Of a stretch of 5,913 nt of DNA, positions 1 to 5,330 are shown piece by piece. The stretch comes from Methylomonas sp. GTDB taxonomy: Bacteria > Pseudomonadota > Gammaproteobacteria > Methylococcales > Methylomonadaceae. The DNA lies in NCBI GenBank assembly GCA_028688235.1, contig JAQTYP010000238.1, forward strand, positions 1-5,913, in the 5' to 3' direction. Made by a program: the position numbers and the translations under genes. The notes under the pieces are model-generated. The model was not told where the DNA came from. It did no database searches and saw only the letters and a program-made list of their open reading frames with translations. Positions within the stretch are counted from its first letter, which is position 1; every line of letters begins with the position of its first letter.

Positions 1-39
1 AAATAAACGTTCAAAATCATTTTTTGGATTGCTGATCAT
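1..39 (-). CDS. 5' end of an unidentified gene translationally coupled to the AAA ATPase (partial)
   Basis: An ATG at 39-37 overlaps the stop codon of the upstream ATPase as ATGA. It opens a frame that stays open to the left edge and reads MISNPKNDFERLF. The 4-nt overlap is the usual sign of translational coupling, so this is probably the next gene of the same transcript and a functional partner of the ATPase. There is no strong Shine-Dalgarno sequence before the ATG, which fits re-initiation by ribosomes that finish the ATPase. Thirteen codons are too few to name a family. In similar two-gene modules the second gene is often a nuclease or another toxic effector, but nothing visible here proves that. 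Confidence 0.55.
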   Translation of the reverse strand, partial: MISNPKNDFERLF

Positions 40-1118
40 CTGAACGCCAAATCCACTTCCTGTTCATATAGCCTAATCGATTCGTCGATAATTGGATTAT
101 CAGGAAAGTCATGCAATAAATTCGATTGTTGCCAGCTCTCGCCTTCTTTGGAAAGAACCGGAATCGACAGTTTATGTTCTTGTGCGATCAAGAATAACTT
201 CTTGATGACAAAGTAAGAGTGACTGGCTATGAAGAACTGAATACCGTGTTTGGCAAGGATGGCGATAATATTAAGAAATGTGGAGATAGCCTCTGGATGT
301 AATGTAGACTCAGGCTCATCGATAAATATGATAGAGTTTTCGTTTAAATAACCGTTTTTCAATAATCTATCCAGAACAGCGATCTTTTTTATCCCTTCAG
401 CCGTTGCTCCCATAGCATATCGTTCTTTTTTGTTGAACTCTTCATGCTCAAAATACCAGCGATTTGTCGTTTCATCATAATTTATCTCGCCTCCAATCAA
501 GCCTTTTAAATTTGATGTTGCTTGTTGAAAATCCCATGAGCCACAGCCGCTTTTTGGCGAATTATCACTTATCCATATTTCACGTGTCGCAGCGTCCATG
601 AAATCTTTCCCAGGTGAAATTTGCAGCGCTCGTGCTAAATCCAAATAGGTGTCGTCGAATCCAAGTAACTGATCTTGTTGTCTGGACTTTAATATAATAT
701 GGTAAAAAGACAATATTTCTTTTGCCGGCAAAAAAATGGAATTGTCTTTTCGTGGGGGGACGTCATTTATCCAGCCGTCAATAGCATTTCGGAAGGGCTT
801 GGTTAATTTATAACTAAATTTATGACCATCGAGCGTTAAACCAAATAACAAGTCAGTGCTACTGGAACTTGATACTAAATTACCAACTCCTTCGGCCTGA
901 AATGTCCAGAAAAGTTTGTTTAATAAAATATGATCTGGTCTATCTGGATTATCACCGCGTTTAAAATCTTCCAGCGTCCGCACGGCGCTATATATCGCCT
1001 TCAGCAAAAACGATTTCCCACAGCCATTATTGCCGATTACCAAATTAATCGAACCTAGATTTTGCCAATCAATTTCGGTGAGCGGGCCGAAGTTTTTAAG
1101 CTGGACGCTATTAATCAT
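36..1118 (-). CDS. AAA family ATPase (SbcC/OLD-like ABC-type ATPase), possible phage-defence component
   Basis: A 360-residue cytosolic ATPase of the AAA_15/AAA_21 type. The N-terminus has the SMC/RecF-like opening (INSVQLKNFGPL) followed by Walker A, GNNGCGKS, at residues 29-36. An ABC-signature-like segment, GATAEGIKKI, lies at 237-246. Walker B, SIIFIDEPE, is at 262-270 with D267 and E268, and the switch histidine is in FIASHS (H300). No long coiled coil separates the two halves, so it is neither SMC nor full-length SbcC. No Toprim domain is visible, so it is not a complete OLD nuclease. The C-terminus overlaps the next gene by 4 nt. It follows hicB after 33 bp and may be co-transcribed with it. 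There is no clear Shine-Dalgarno sequence before the ATG at 1118. The gene is visibly more AT-rich than neighbouring cysD, suggesting horizontal acquisition. The ATPase fold is certain; a defence role is inference from the architecture and the toxin-antitoxin neighbour. Confidence 0.93.
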   Translation of the reverse strand: MINSVQLKNFGPLTEIDWQNLGSINLVIGNNGCGKSFLLKAIYSAVRTLEDFKRGDNPDRPDHILLNKLFWTFQAEGVGNLVSSSSSTDLLFGLTLDGHKFSYKLTKPFRNAIDGWINDVPPRKDNSIFLPAKEILSFYHIILKSRQQDQLLGFDDTYLDLARALQISPGKDFMDAATREIWISDNSPKSGCGSWDFQQATSNLKGLIGGEINYDETTNRWYFEHEEFNKKERYAMGATAEGIKKIAVLDRLLKNGYLNENSIIFIDEPESTLHPEAISTFLNIIAILAKHGIQFFIASHSYFVIKKLFLIAQEHKLSIPVLSKEGESWQQSNLLHDFPDNPIIDESIRLYEQEVDLAFR

Positions 1119-1151
1119 CTGCTGTTTTTAGCCTATTGATGCTGGCTATTA

Positions 1152-1490
1152 TTAGGCATGGGATTCGGTGTCTTTCTGCACAATATCCTTAATATAATCG
1201 TTCAAGGATTTGCCGATTTCGCCTGCTCGTTTACTGGCTTTTTCGTGGAGTTCCTGACCGATTCTGACATTGAAGGAGCCCTTGAACGGTTTTTTAGGCG
1301 ACTTGTTTAACTGTTTGCAGTGTTCCAGATAATCGTCTACCGATGTTTTAAAGTTTTGCTCAAGCTCTTCCACGGTGTTGCCTTCATAAAGGATTAGATC
1401 GGTTATGTTGAGCAATTTGCCGTAAAGACATTTATCCTGAATGCTGGTTTCAACCGAGCCTTGATAGCCCTTGTAGCTAAAGCAATTCAT
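1152..1490 (-). CDS. hicB: HicB-type antitoxin with C-terminal ribbon-helix-helix domain
   Basis: A 112-residue antitoxin. The N-terminal part (about 6-58) is the HicB partial RNase-H-like fold, with the family features YKGYQGSVE, a Gly-containing turn near residue 37 and FKTSVDDYLEHC. The C-terminal part (about 69-104) is a ribbon-helix-helix DNA-binding domain: the strand GSFNVRI, a helix around LHEKASKRAGEIG, then KSLNDYIKDIV. HicB proteins of this kind bind and block the HicA toxin and repress their own promoter. The start lies inside the end of hicA (14-nt overlap). It has a good Shine-Dalgarno GAGG at 1501-1498, seven nt before the ATG, so the antitoxin can be translated efficiently from the shared mRNA. 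The toxin-first order is usual for hicAB. Length and motifs are intact, so the pair is probably functional. Confidence 0.92.
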   Translation of the reverse strand: MNCFSYKGYQGSVETSIQDKCLYGKLLNITDLILYEGNTVEELEQNFKTSVDDYLEHCKQLNKSPKKPFKGSFNVRIGQELHEKASKRAGEIGKSLNDYIKDIVQKDTESHA

Positions 1491-1713
1491 TTTTTAACCT
1501 CGCTAAAATTTCTTTGCGGACATAGAGCTTGATCGATTTATCGGGATGGGGCTTGTGGATGCTAATGGTCAAATCGGCTTTGTAGAATTTAACCCGTGAA
1601 CCGTCGCCTTCCTGTTTTTCAAAGCCCATTAGCGACATCATCCTTTCCAATTCTTGCCAAGTGAAATCAGAATTGGATTTAAATTTCTCGATCAGTTTCT
1701 GCGTTTTGCTCAT
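1477..1713 (-). CDS. hicA: HicA-type toxin (mRNA interferase)
   Basis: A 78-residue toxin with the compact double-stranded-RNA-binding-like fold of HicA, which cleaves mRNA independently of translation when it is free of HicB. The sequence shows the N-terminal helix (about 2-12), a second helix (WQELERMMSLMGF, 19-31), the loop GDGSRVKF (36-43) and the strand ISIHKPHP (50-57), which carries H53 and H56. This is the subfamily with Ser-Arg in the loop where many HicA proteins have Ser-His, so the histidines of IHKPHP are the likely catalytic ones. The ATG at 1713 is the first possible start because an in-frame TGA lies at 1722-1720. No Shine-Dalgarno sequence precedes it, and the predicted promoter would give an almost leaderless mRNA, consistent with low toxin expression. 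No terminator separates it from cysD upstream, so read-through from cysD is also possible. Confidence 0.92.
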   Translation of the reverse strand: MSKTQKLIEKFKSNSDFTWQELERMMSLMGFEKQEGDGSRVKFYKADLTISIHKPHPDKSIKLYVRKEILARLKNELL

Positions 1714-1721
1714 GGAGTTTC

Positions 1722-1750
1722 ATTCTATGGCAACTAAAAAACAGTCGCAA
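1722..1750 (-). promoter_or_regulatory. Predicted hicAB promoter (near-leaderless)
   Basis: On the minus strand there is a -35-like TTGCGA (1750-1745), a 17-bp spacer and a -10-like TAGAAT (1727-1722). Transcription would begin about 1714-1716, directly at the hicA ATG. Two GTTGC direct repeats, 17 bp apart, overlap the promoter and could serve as HicB half-sites. It is a consensus match by eye only. Confidence 0.38.
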
Positions 1751-1764
1751 CAATTAATCCTCTT

Positions 1765-2673
1765 CTAAAAATACCCCTCTCGTTTCTTCTGCTCCATAGA
1801 CCCCGCCTGGTCGTGGTCGATCAAGCGGCCTTGGCGCTCGGAGGTAGTGGTCAGCAGCATTTCCTGGATAATCTCCGGCAATGTCGTCGCGGTGGATTCG
1901 ACTGCGCCGGTCAAGGGGTAACATCCAAGCGTGCGGAAACGCACCATTCTCATCTCGACTTTATCGTCCGGACCGATAGGCATGCGTTCGTCGTCGACCA
2001 TGATCAGCATGCCGTCCTTGTCGACGACGGGGCGTTCCTTGGCAAAATACAGCGGCACGATGGGGATGTTTTCCAGATGGATGTATTGCCAGATGTCCAG
2101 CTCTGTCCAGTTCGACAACGGAAATACGCGGATGCTTTCTCCCTTGTCTATCTTGCCGTTGTAGACATTCCACAATTCCGGGCGCTGATTTTTCGGGTCC
2201 CAACGGTGATTCTTGTCGCGGAACGAGTAAACCCGTTCCTTGGCGCGGGATTTTTCCTCGTCGCGCCGCGCGCCGCCGAAGGCCGCGTCGAATTGGTATT
2301 TGTTCAGGGCTTGTTTCAACGCGTCGGTTTTCATGACGTCGGTGTGCTTTTTGCTGCCGTGCGAGAACGGGCCTATACCTTGTTCCACACCTTCTTCGTT
2401 GATATGCACCAGCAAATCCCAACCCAGGTCTTTGGCCATGCGGTCGCGGAATTCGATCATCTCCTTGAATTTCCAGGTAGTGTCGACGTGCAACAGCGGA
2501 AACGGCGGTTTGCCGGGGAAAAAAGCCTTACGGGTCAGATGCAACATCACTGCGGAATCCTTGCCTATGGAGTACAACATGACCGGTTTATCGAATTCGG
2601 CCGCTACTTCGCGGATGATATGAATGCTTTCAGCTTCGAGTTGCTTCAGGTGAGTCAATTTATAGTCGGTCAT
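1765..2673 (-). CDS. cysD: Sulfate adenylyltransferase subunit 2 (CysD)
   Basis: The catalytic small subunit of ATP sulfurylase, which makes adenosine 5'-phosphosulfate from sulfate and ATP, the first step of assimilatory sulfate activation. It works with the GTPase subunit CysN. It is 302 residues long, the same as E. coli CysD, and complete to the typical end EQKKREGYF. The PP-loop is SIGKDS (35-40). The family block FGGARRDEEKSRAKER is at 132-147, and RTLGCYPLTGAVES at 247-260. The start at 2673 fits the family N-terminus (MTDYKLTHLKQLEAES), with only a weak GGA about ten nt upstream. No cysN follows: after a 51-bp gap comes hicA. CysN must be elsewhere or lie beyond the accessory block. 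No terminator is visible between cysD and hicA. Composition is more GC-rich than the downstream block. Confidence 0.98.
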   Translation of the reverse strand: MTDYKLTHLKQLEAESIHIIREVAAEFDKPVMLYSIGKDSAVMLHLTRKAFFPGKPPFPLLHVDTTWKFKEMIEFRDRMAKDLGWDLLVHINEEGVEQGIGPFSHGSKKHTDVMKTDALKQALNKYQFDAAFGGARRDEEKSRAKERVYSFRDKNHRWDPKNQRPELWNVYNGKIDKGESIRVFPLSNWTELDIWQYIHLENIPIVPLYFAKERPVVDKDGMLIMVDDERMPIGPDDKVEMRMVRFRTLGCYPLTGAVESTATTLPEIIQEMLLTTTSERQGRLIDHDQAGSMEQKKREGYF

Positions 2674-2851
2674 GAACGATTCCAGGGCGCTGTGCCCAAT
2701 TTCCCAGTGATTGCCAATCCACTATTTTAAAGGTAAACGGGTCTTTGATGCTATCTATAAGGCCGAATAACACAGCATCGGCATGGCAAGCATTAATTTT
2801 GTGGATCGCAGATCGAAATATCGTGACGACCGAGACTTGATGCGTCGATTT

Positions 2852-2884
2852 GTGCCATCATTGGCACGAATTATTATCTGTGCC
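2852..2884 (+). promoter_or_regulatory. Repeated GTGCC/TGGCAC half-sites around a possible -10 box, upstream of the TIGR03790 gene
   Basis: A perfect 6-bp dyad GTGCCA-TCAT-TGGCAC occupies 2852-2867, and a third half-site GTGCC lies at 2880-2884. The TGGCAC arm and this third copy form a second inverted pair with a 12-bp gap, and the first and third copies are 28 bp apart in direct orientation. A -10-like TATTAT (2872-2877) sits between them, which would start transcription near 2884, just ahead of the ATG at 2898. The matching -35 is poor (TTGTGC, 16-bp spacer). This could be a regulator-controlled promoter; the regulator is unknown. Confidence 0.33.
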
Positions 2885-2897
2885 GTCAAGATAAGAT

Positions 2898-3977
2898 ATG
2901 TCTTTTATCCATAAGATCGTTGTTTCTGTTTGCTGGCTTTTGTTCGTCAGCTGCCTGAAGATTACGCCGCTGTCGGCGCAAGTTTCGCCTTTGTATAAGC
3001 CGGCGATGGCCTTGAGTGCCGAGGATTTAGCGATCATCGTCAACGACAACGACGATACGAGCCGGCGAATTGCCGACTATTATCGTCAAAAGCGGCATAT
3101 TCCGGCCGAACAGGTGATTCATGTTCGTCTTCCTTTGCGCAGGGCCGTTTTGACTCGAAGCGAGTTCGAAAAAATCAAAAAACAAGTCGACGACCAAACG
3201 CCGAAGCACGTTCAAGCCTTTGCGCTGACTTGGCTGCAGCCGTTCCGGGTCGAATGCATGTCGATCACGACCGCATTTGCAGCCGGCTTCGATCCTGATT
3301 TCTGTGCGGACGGTTGCAAGATGACGCGAAAAAATCCGTATTTCGCATCCGAATTGGGTCGGCCTTACGATAAATACGGCTGGCGGCCGACGATGGTGGT
3401 AGCGGCACAGAATTTTGCCGAAACCCAAAAATTAATAGACCGCGGAATTGCCGCGGATTATTCCAGGGCCCAAGGTTCGGCCTATTTATTAAAGACCTCT
3501 GATCATGCGCGTAGCTCTCGGGCTGCGGTATTTCCGGATATCGCGGAAAAATTCAGGCCATTTTGGCCGGTCAACTACCTGGAACAGGATTTCATTGCCG
3601 GGCGTGACGATGTGATGTTTTACTTCACGGGCCTGGTCAGTGTGCCGCATATCAAGGATAACCGCTTCCTGCCCGGTGCGGTGGCTGATCATTTGACCTC
3701 GGCCGGGGGCGTGATGTCGGGTAGCAGTCAAATGAATATATTGGAGTGGATAAAGGCAGGGGCTACAGGTAGCTACGGCGCAGTGGTCGAGCCATGCAAT
3801 TTTCCAGAAAAATTTTCCAATCCGGCAGTGTTGATGTACCACTATCTGCGAGGGAGTTCGTTGATAGAGGCTTATTGGAAGAGCGTGGCCCTGCCTGGGC
3901 AGGGAATTTTTATTGGAGAACCGCTGGCAAAACCGTTTGCTTATCCAATTAGTCACGGGGCCAAGAAGAAAGGTTAG
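2898..3977 (+). CDS. TIGR03790 family protein, secreted, function unknown
   Basis: A 359-residue exported protein of the TIGR03790 family, whose biochemical function is not known. The N-terminus is a signal sequence: charged start, hydrophobic core about residues 7-20, and a plausible signal peptidase I site in PLSA/QVS after A27. C19 follows FVS and could instead be a non-classical lipobox, so a lipoprotein is not excluded. Recognisable family blocks are LAIIVNDNDDTSRRIADYY (44-62), HVQAFALTW (104-112), MSITTAFAAGFDP (121-133), FYFTGL (241-246), FLPGAVADHLTSAGG (257-271), GATGSYGAVVEPCNFPEKF (288-306) and PGQGIFIGEPLAKPF (333-347). Four cysteines of the mature part (C120, C136, C140, C300) could form disulfides outside the cytoplasm. 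The last third resembles the C-terminal half of the caspase/gingipain (C25) fold, but without the usual His-Cys dyad; this is inference. It stands alone on its strand, with only a weak ribosome-binding site before the ATG. Confidence 0.88.
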   Translation: MSFIHKIVVSVCWLLFVSCLKITPLSAQVSPLYKPAMALSAEDLAIIVNDNDDTSRRIADYYRQKRHIPAEQVIHVRLPLRRAVLTRSEFEKIKKQVDDQTPKHVQAFALTWLQPFRVECMSITTAFAAGFDPDFCADGCKMTRKNPYFASELGRPYDKYGWRPTMVVAAQNFAETQKLIDRGIAADYSRAQGSAYLLKTSDHARSSRAAVFPDIAEKFRPFWPVNYLEQDFIAGRDDVMFYFTGLVSVPHIKDNRFLPGAVADHLTSAGGVMSGSSQMNILEWIKAGATGSYGAVVEPCNFPEKFSNPAVLMYHYLRGSSLIEAYWKSVALPGQGIFIGEPLAKPFAYPISHGAKKKG

Positions 3978-4000
3978 ACAGGCGTTTTGTTCCGCCTGTC
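3977..4000. terminator. Hairpin between convergent genes, probable bidirectional terminator
   Basis: A perfect 8-bp inverted repeat GACAGGCG / CGCCTGTC with an 8-nt loop begins at the last base of the stop codon of the plus-strand gene. It lies 13 bp from the stop of the minus-strand gene at 4014. The position between two convergent stops supports a terminator role. Neither side has a proper T-run, so termination may be weak or assisted. Confidence 0.5.
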
Positions 4001-4013
4001 GGTAATCGCCAAT

Positions 4014-4400
4014 TTACATGCGGGTCATGAAGAAATACAAAAATTTGCATTTCATTGTCATGTTTTTGTCGCTCATTTCCAGCACAGTGCAATCTTCGTA
4101 TTTTTCCCTTCCCGGTGAGATCTGTTTTTTGATCACGCCGTCGGCCACGCTGTATTTGATCGGTATATTCATTTCACCAATGCCGCTACGAGCGTCCTCG
4201 CCCGTGGTGATCAATGTGCCGTCTTTTTGAAACTCCCAAGTCACATGCAAGGGTTTCTTTTCTCTGTCCAGCGCGAGGGCTTCGTGGGTGACCTGCCATT
4301 TGCCGAGAAGTTTGGAATTGTCTTCCAGCTTGACTTCGGCGTGGGCGGAAAAAGCGACTAGCGCAACAAACAGGGATGCCAGTGTTGTTATTGTTTTCAT
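4014..4400 (-). CDS. Secreted lipocalin-like protein, function unknown
   Basis: A 128-residue protein with a classic signal peptide: MKT start, hydrophobic core about residues 5-18, and signal peptidase I site SAHA/E after A21. The mature protein of about 107 residues is predicted periplasmic or exported. It shows the pattern of small bacterial lipocalin-like beta-barrels: LLGKW (31-35), then the strand VTWEFQKDGTLITT (53-66) and the late pair TVLEMSDKNMTMKC (105-118). C104 and C118 could form a disulfide. The ATG at 4400 has a strong Shine-Dalgarno GGGAG (4411-4407), six nt upstream. It follows the RDD gene after 51 bp on the same strand and is probably the last gene of that cluster, ending at the convergent hairpin at 3977-4000. 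A ligand cannot be proposed; assignment to the lipocalin-like group is by pattern only. Confidence 0.82.
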   Translation of the reverse strand: MKTITTLASLFVALVAFSAHAEVKLEDNSKLLGKWQVTHEALALDREKKPLHVTWEFQKDGTLITTGEDARSGIGEMNIPIKYSVADGVIKKQISPGREKYEDCTVLEMSDKNMTMKCKFLYFFMTRM

Positions 4401-4451
4401 TGAATTCTCCCGATTGAGCGAATAGATAGGTAAGTCAGGAATATAGCATAA

Positions 4452-4928
4452 TCATAGGAGTCGGCTATTTTTTTCGTCTGGCACGAAATGCAGATAGCTC
4501 TTGGACAACAAATCGTGCCAACAGCGTTTTTTGGCATCGAACAGGCACCAGAAAAAGCCCAAGCCTAGACAGCTCCACGAAAGCAGGGCGGCAAAAAAAC
4601 GTAGCGTCGCTTGCCTCCAAGACACTCGCCCGCCGGCCGGACCAACTAGCCGGATTTTCCAGGCGCGCATACCCAAAGTCTGGCCGCCATGGGTCCAGAA
4701 CCAAGCATAAAAGCAGTAGGTAACGCAAAACAAATAAAGCGGAAAGTAGTACTGCTCTGAGGCAAAGGCTAGGCCGGCGTTAAATGGCAAAGCAATGGCC
4801 GTGGCGAAAAACAGCACGGCCAACAGTAGCAAAGCATCATAAATGACTGCGCCGATTCTACGCAAAAAACCCGGCGCCGAAAGCTGTTCGGCGCCGGGCT
4901 TTGAGTGGTTTATATTGTCGGTCTGCAA
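4452..4928 (-). CDS. RDD family membrane protein, TTG start
   Basis: A 158-residue inner-membrane protein of the RDD family, a group with mostly unknown or transport-related roles. Family residues are visible: APGFLRRIGAVIYD (18-31, the Arg and first Asp), GGQTLGMRAWKIRLVG (81-96) and FDAKKRCWHDLLSKS (130-144, the second Asp region). Three membrane segments are likely at about 28-49, 60-78 and 108-130. The frame opens with TTG at 4928-4926, immediately after the TAA of the 59-residue gene (4931-4929). No in-frame ATG or GTG occurs before the conserved RDD start, and there is no Shine-Dalgarno sequence, so it probably depends on re-initiation by ribosomes leaving the upstream gene. Codons 11-22 are encoded by a strong intrinsic terminator (4898-4864), yet their product, with SAPGF before LRR, looks like normal RDD sequence. 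A TTG at codon 22 is a poorer alternative start because it would cut into the conserved block. Confidence 0.88.
   Translation of the reverse strand: MQTDNINHSKPGAEQLSAPGFLRRIGAVIYDALLLLAVLFFATAIALPFNAGLAFASEQYYFPLYLFCVTYCFYAWFWTHGGQTLGMRAWKIRLVGPAGGRVSWRQATLRFFAALLSWSCLGLGFFWCLFDAKKRCWHDLLSKSYLHFVPDEKNSRLL
4864..4898 (-). terminator. Strong intrinsic terminator inside the 5' end of the RDD gene, candidate attenuator
   Basis: On the minus strand the arms CCCGGCGCCGAA (4898-4887) and TTCGGCGCCGGG (4881-4870) pair perfectly over 12 bp around a 5-nt loop (4886-4882). They are followed at once by TTTTTT (4869-4864). This is a textbook Rho-independent terminator. It lies 31 nt downstream of the RDD start codon and inside its frame. 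Transcripts that begin ahead of the 59-residue gene would tend to stop here unless a ribosome translating the RDD frame prevents the hairpin from forming. Confidence 0.8.
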
Positions 4929-5108
4929 TTATTTGCGAAACAGTTCGAGTTTTTGCCCCATATACATGCTCATTGCCACCAATGCTCCGACCATCATCAG
5001 GGAGAACAAAAATGGCGGTCTATGGAACAACAGTAGCGCAAAATCGGCCACAAACAGACTCGTGAATAAAGGTTGATCGATTAAACCCGTCAAAATTTTC
5101 TTAAACAT
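4929..5108 (-). CDS. Small membrane protein of 59 residues, unknown function
   Basis: A short frame, ATG at 5108-5106 to TAA at 4931-4929. The product begins MFKKILTGLIDQPLF and ends MGQKLELFRK. Two hydrophobic stretches (about residues 14-28 and 33-50), separated by HRPP, suggest a small hairpin-like inner-membrane protein with positively charged ends. Evidence that it is real: a Shine-Dalgarno AGGAG (5122-5118) nine nt before the ATG plus GAGGGG closer in, a stop (TAG) in frame just upstream, protein-like composition, and direct abutment (0 bp) with the RDD start codon. It probably heads the minus-strand cluster and delivers ribosomes to the RDD gene. I do not recognise a family. The only alternative is a non-coding leader, which the good ribosome-binding site argues against. 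Confidence 0.75.
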   Translation of the reverse strand: MFKKILTGLIDQPLFTSLFVADFALLLFHRPPFLFSLMMVGALVAMSMYMGQKLELFRK

Positions 5109-5200
5109 TTCCCCTCGCTCCTATATATAGTTGCCGATCGCATCAAGCAAAATCTTTTTATCATTTAGTGTCAAATCAGCATGACATCACCTGCTACCCG

Positions 5201-5228
5201 ATTCTACTATATTACCTTGTGTTGTAAA
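5201..5228 (-). promoter_or_regulatory. Predicted promoter of the 59-residue gene / RDD cluster
   Basis: On the minus strand there is a -35-like TTTACA (5228-5223, five of six consensus bases), a 16-bp spacer and a -10-like TAGAAT (5206-5201, five of six). Transcription would start near 5194, giving a leader of about 86 nt. It is back to back with the pcnB promoter. Confidence 0.45.
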
Positions 5229-5233
5229 AGGTA
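5213..5233. promoter_or_regulatory. Dyad TACCTT-N9-AAGGTA between the divergent promoters
   Basis: A perfect 6-bp inverted repeat overlaps the predicted minus-strand -35 box and ends 8 bp before the pcnB -35 box. It is placed so that one bound protein could affect both promoters. No regulator is recognised, and a chance repeat of this size is possible. Confidence 0.28.
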
Positions 5234-5241
5234 GTGTTGGA

Positions 5242-5271
5242 TTGAGCTGAAATCTTTCCGGATGTTATGAT
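5242..5271 (+). promoter_or_regulatory. Predicted pcnB promoter
   Basis: The -35-like TTGAGC (5242-5247) matches four of six consensus bases. After an 18-bp spacer comes the -10-like TATGAT (5266-5271), matching five of six. The predicted start near 5278 leaves a leader of about 65 nt before the ATT start codon of pcnB. Confidence 0.48.
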
Positions 5272-5330
5272 AAAGACATGGACAACCAGTGCTTGCCGTA
5301 TGGCGAGTCGGGCAATAGAAAAATCAAGAC

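Noticed and set aside
1119..1151. Small inverted repeat (TAGCC/GGCTA) between hicB and the ATPase gene as a terminator
   Set aside because: The stem is only 5 bp with a 10-nt loop, and no T-run follows on the sense strand. It should not stop transcription into the ATPase gene.
1813..2730. A 305-codon open frame on the plus strand opposite cysD
   Set aside because: It is antisense to a fully intact, strongly conserved cysD. Its product has no recognisable domain, so it is a shadow created by the GC-rich codon use of cysD.
2747..2779. GATGCT/AGCATC inverted repeat upstream of cysD as an operator
   Set aside because: Only 6 bp with a 21-bp spacer and no promoter elements placed sensibly around it; likely to be chance. 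I found no convincing cysD promoter by eye.
2862..2878. TGGCACG resembling the -24 element of a sigma-54 promoter
   Set aside because: The -24 half matches well, but at the required distance the -12 position reads ATTAT and lacks the essential GC. The match is better explained as part of the repeated half-sites.
3489..3956. A 155-codon minus-strand frame opposite the TIGR03790 gene
   Set aside because: It is antisense to a conserved coding region and its product has no family resemblance.
4465..4728. Second minus-strand frame and its plus-strand counterpart (4501-4710) within the RDD gene
   Set aside because: Both are out of frame with the conserved RDD motifs and have no support of their own.
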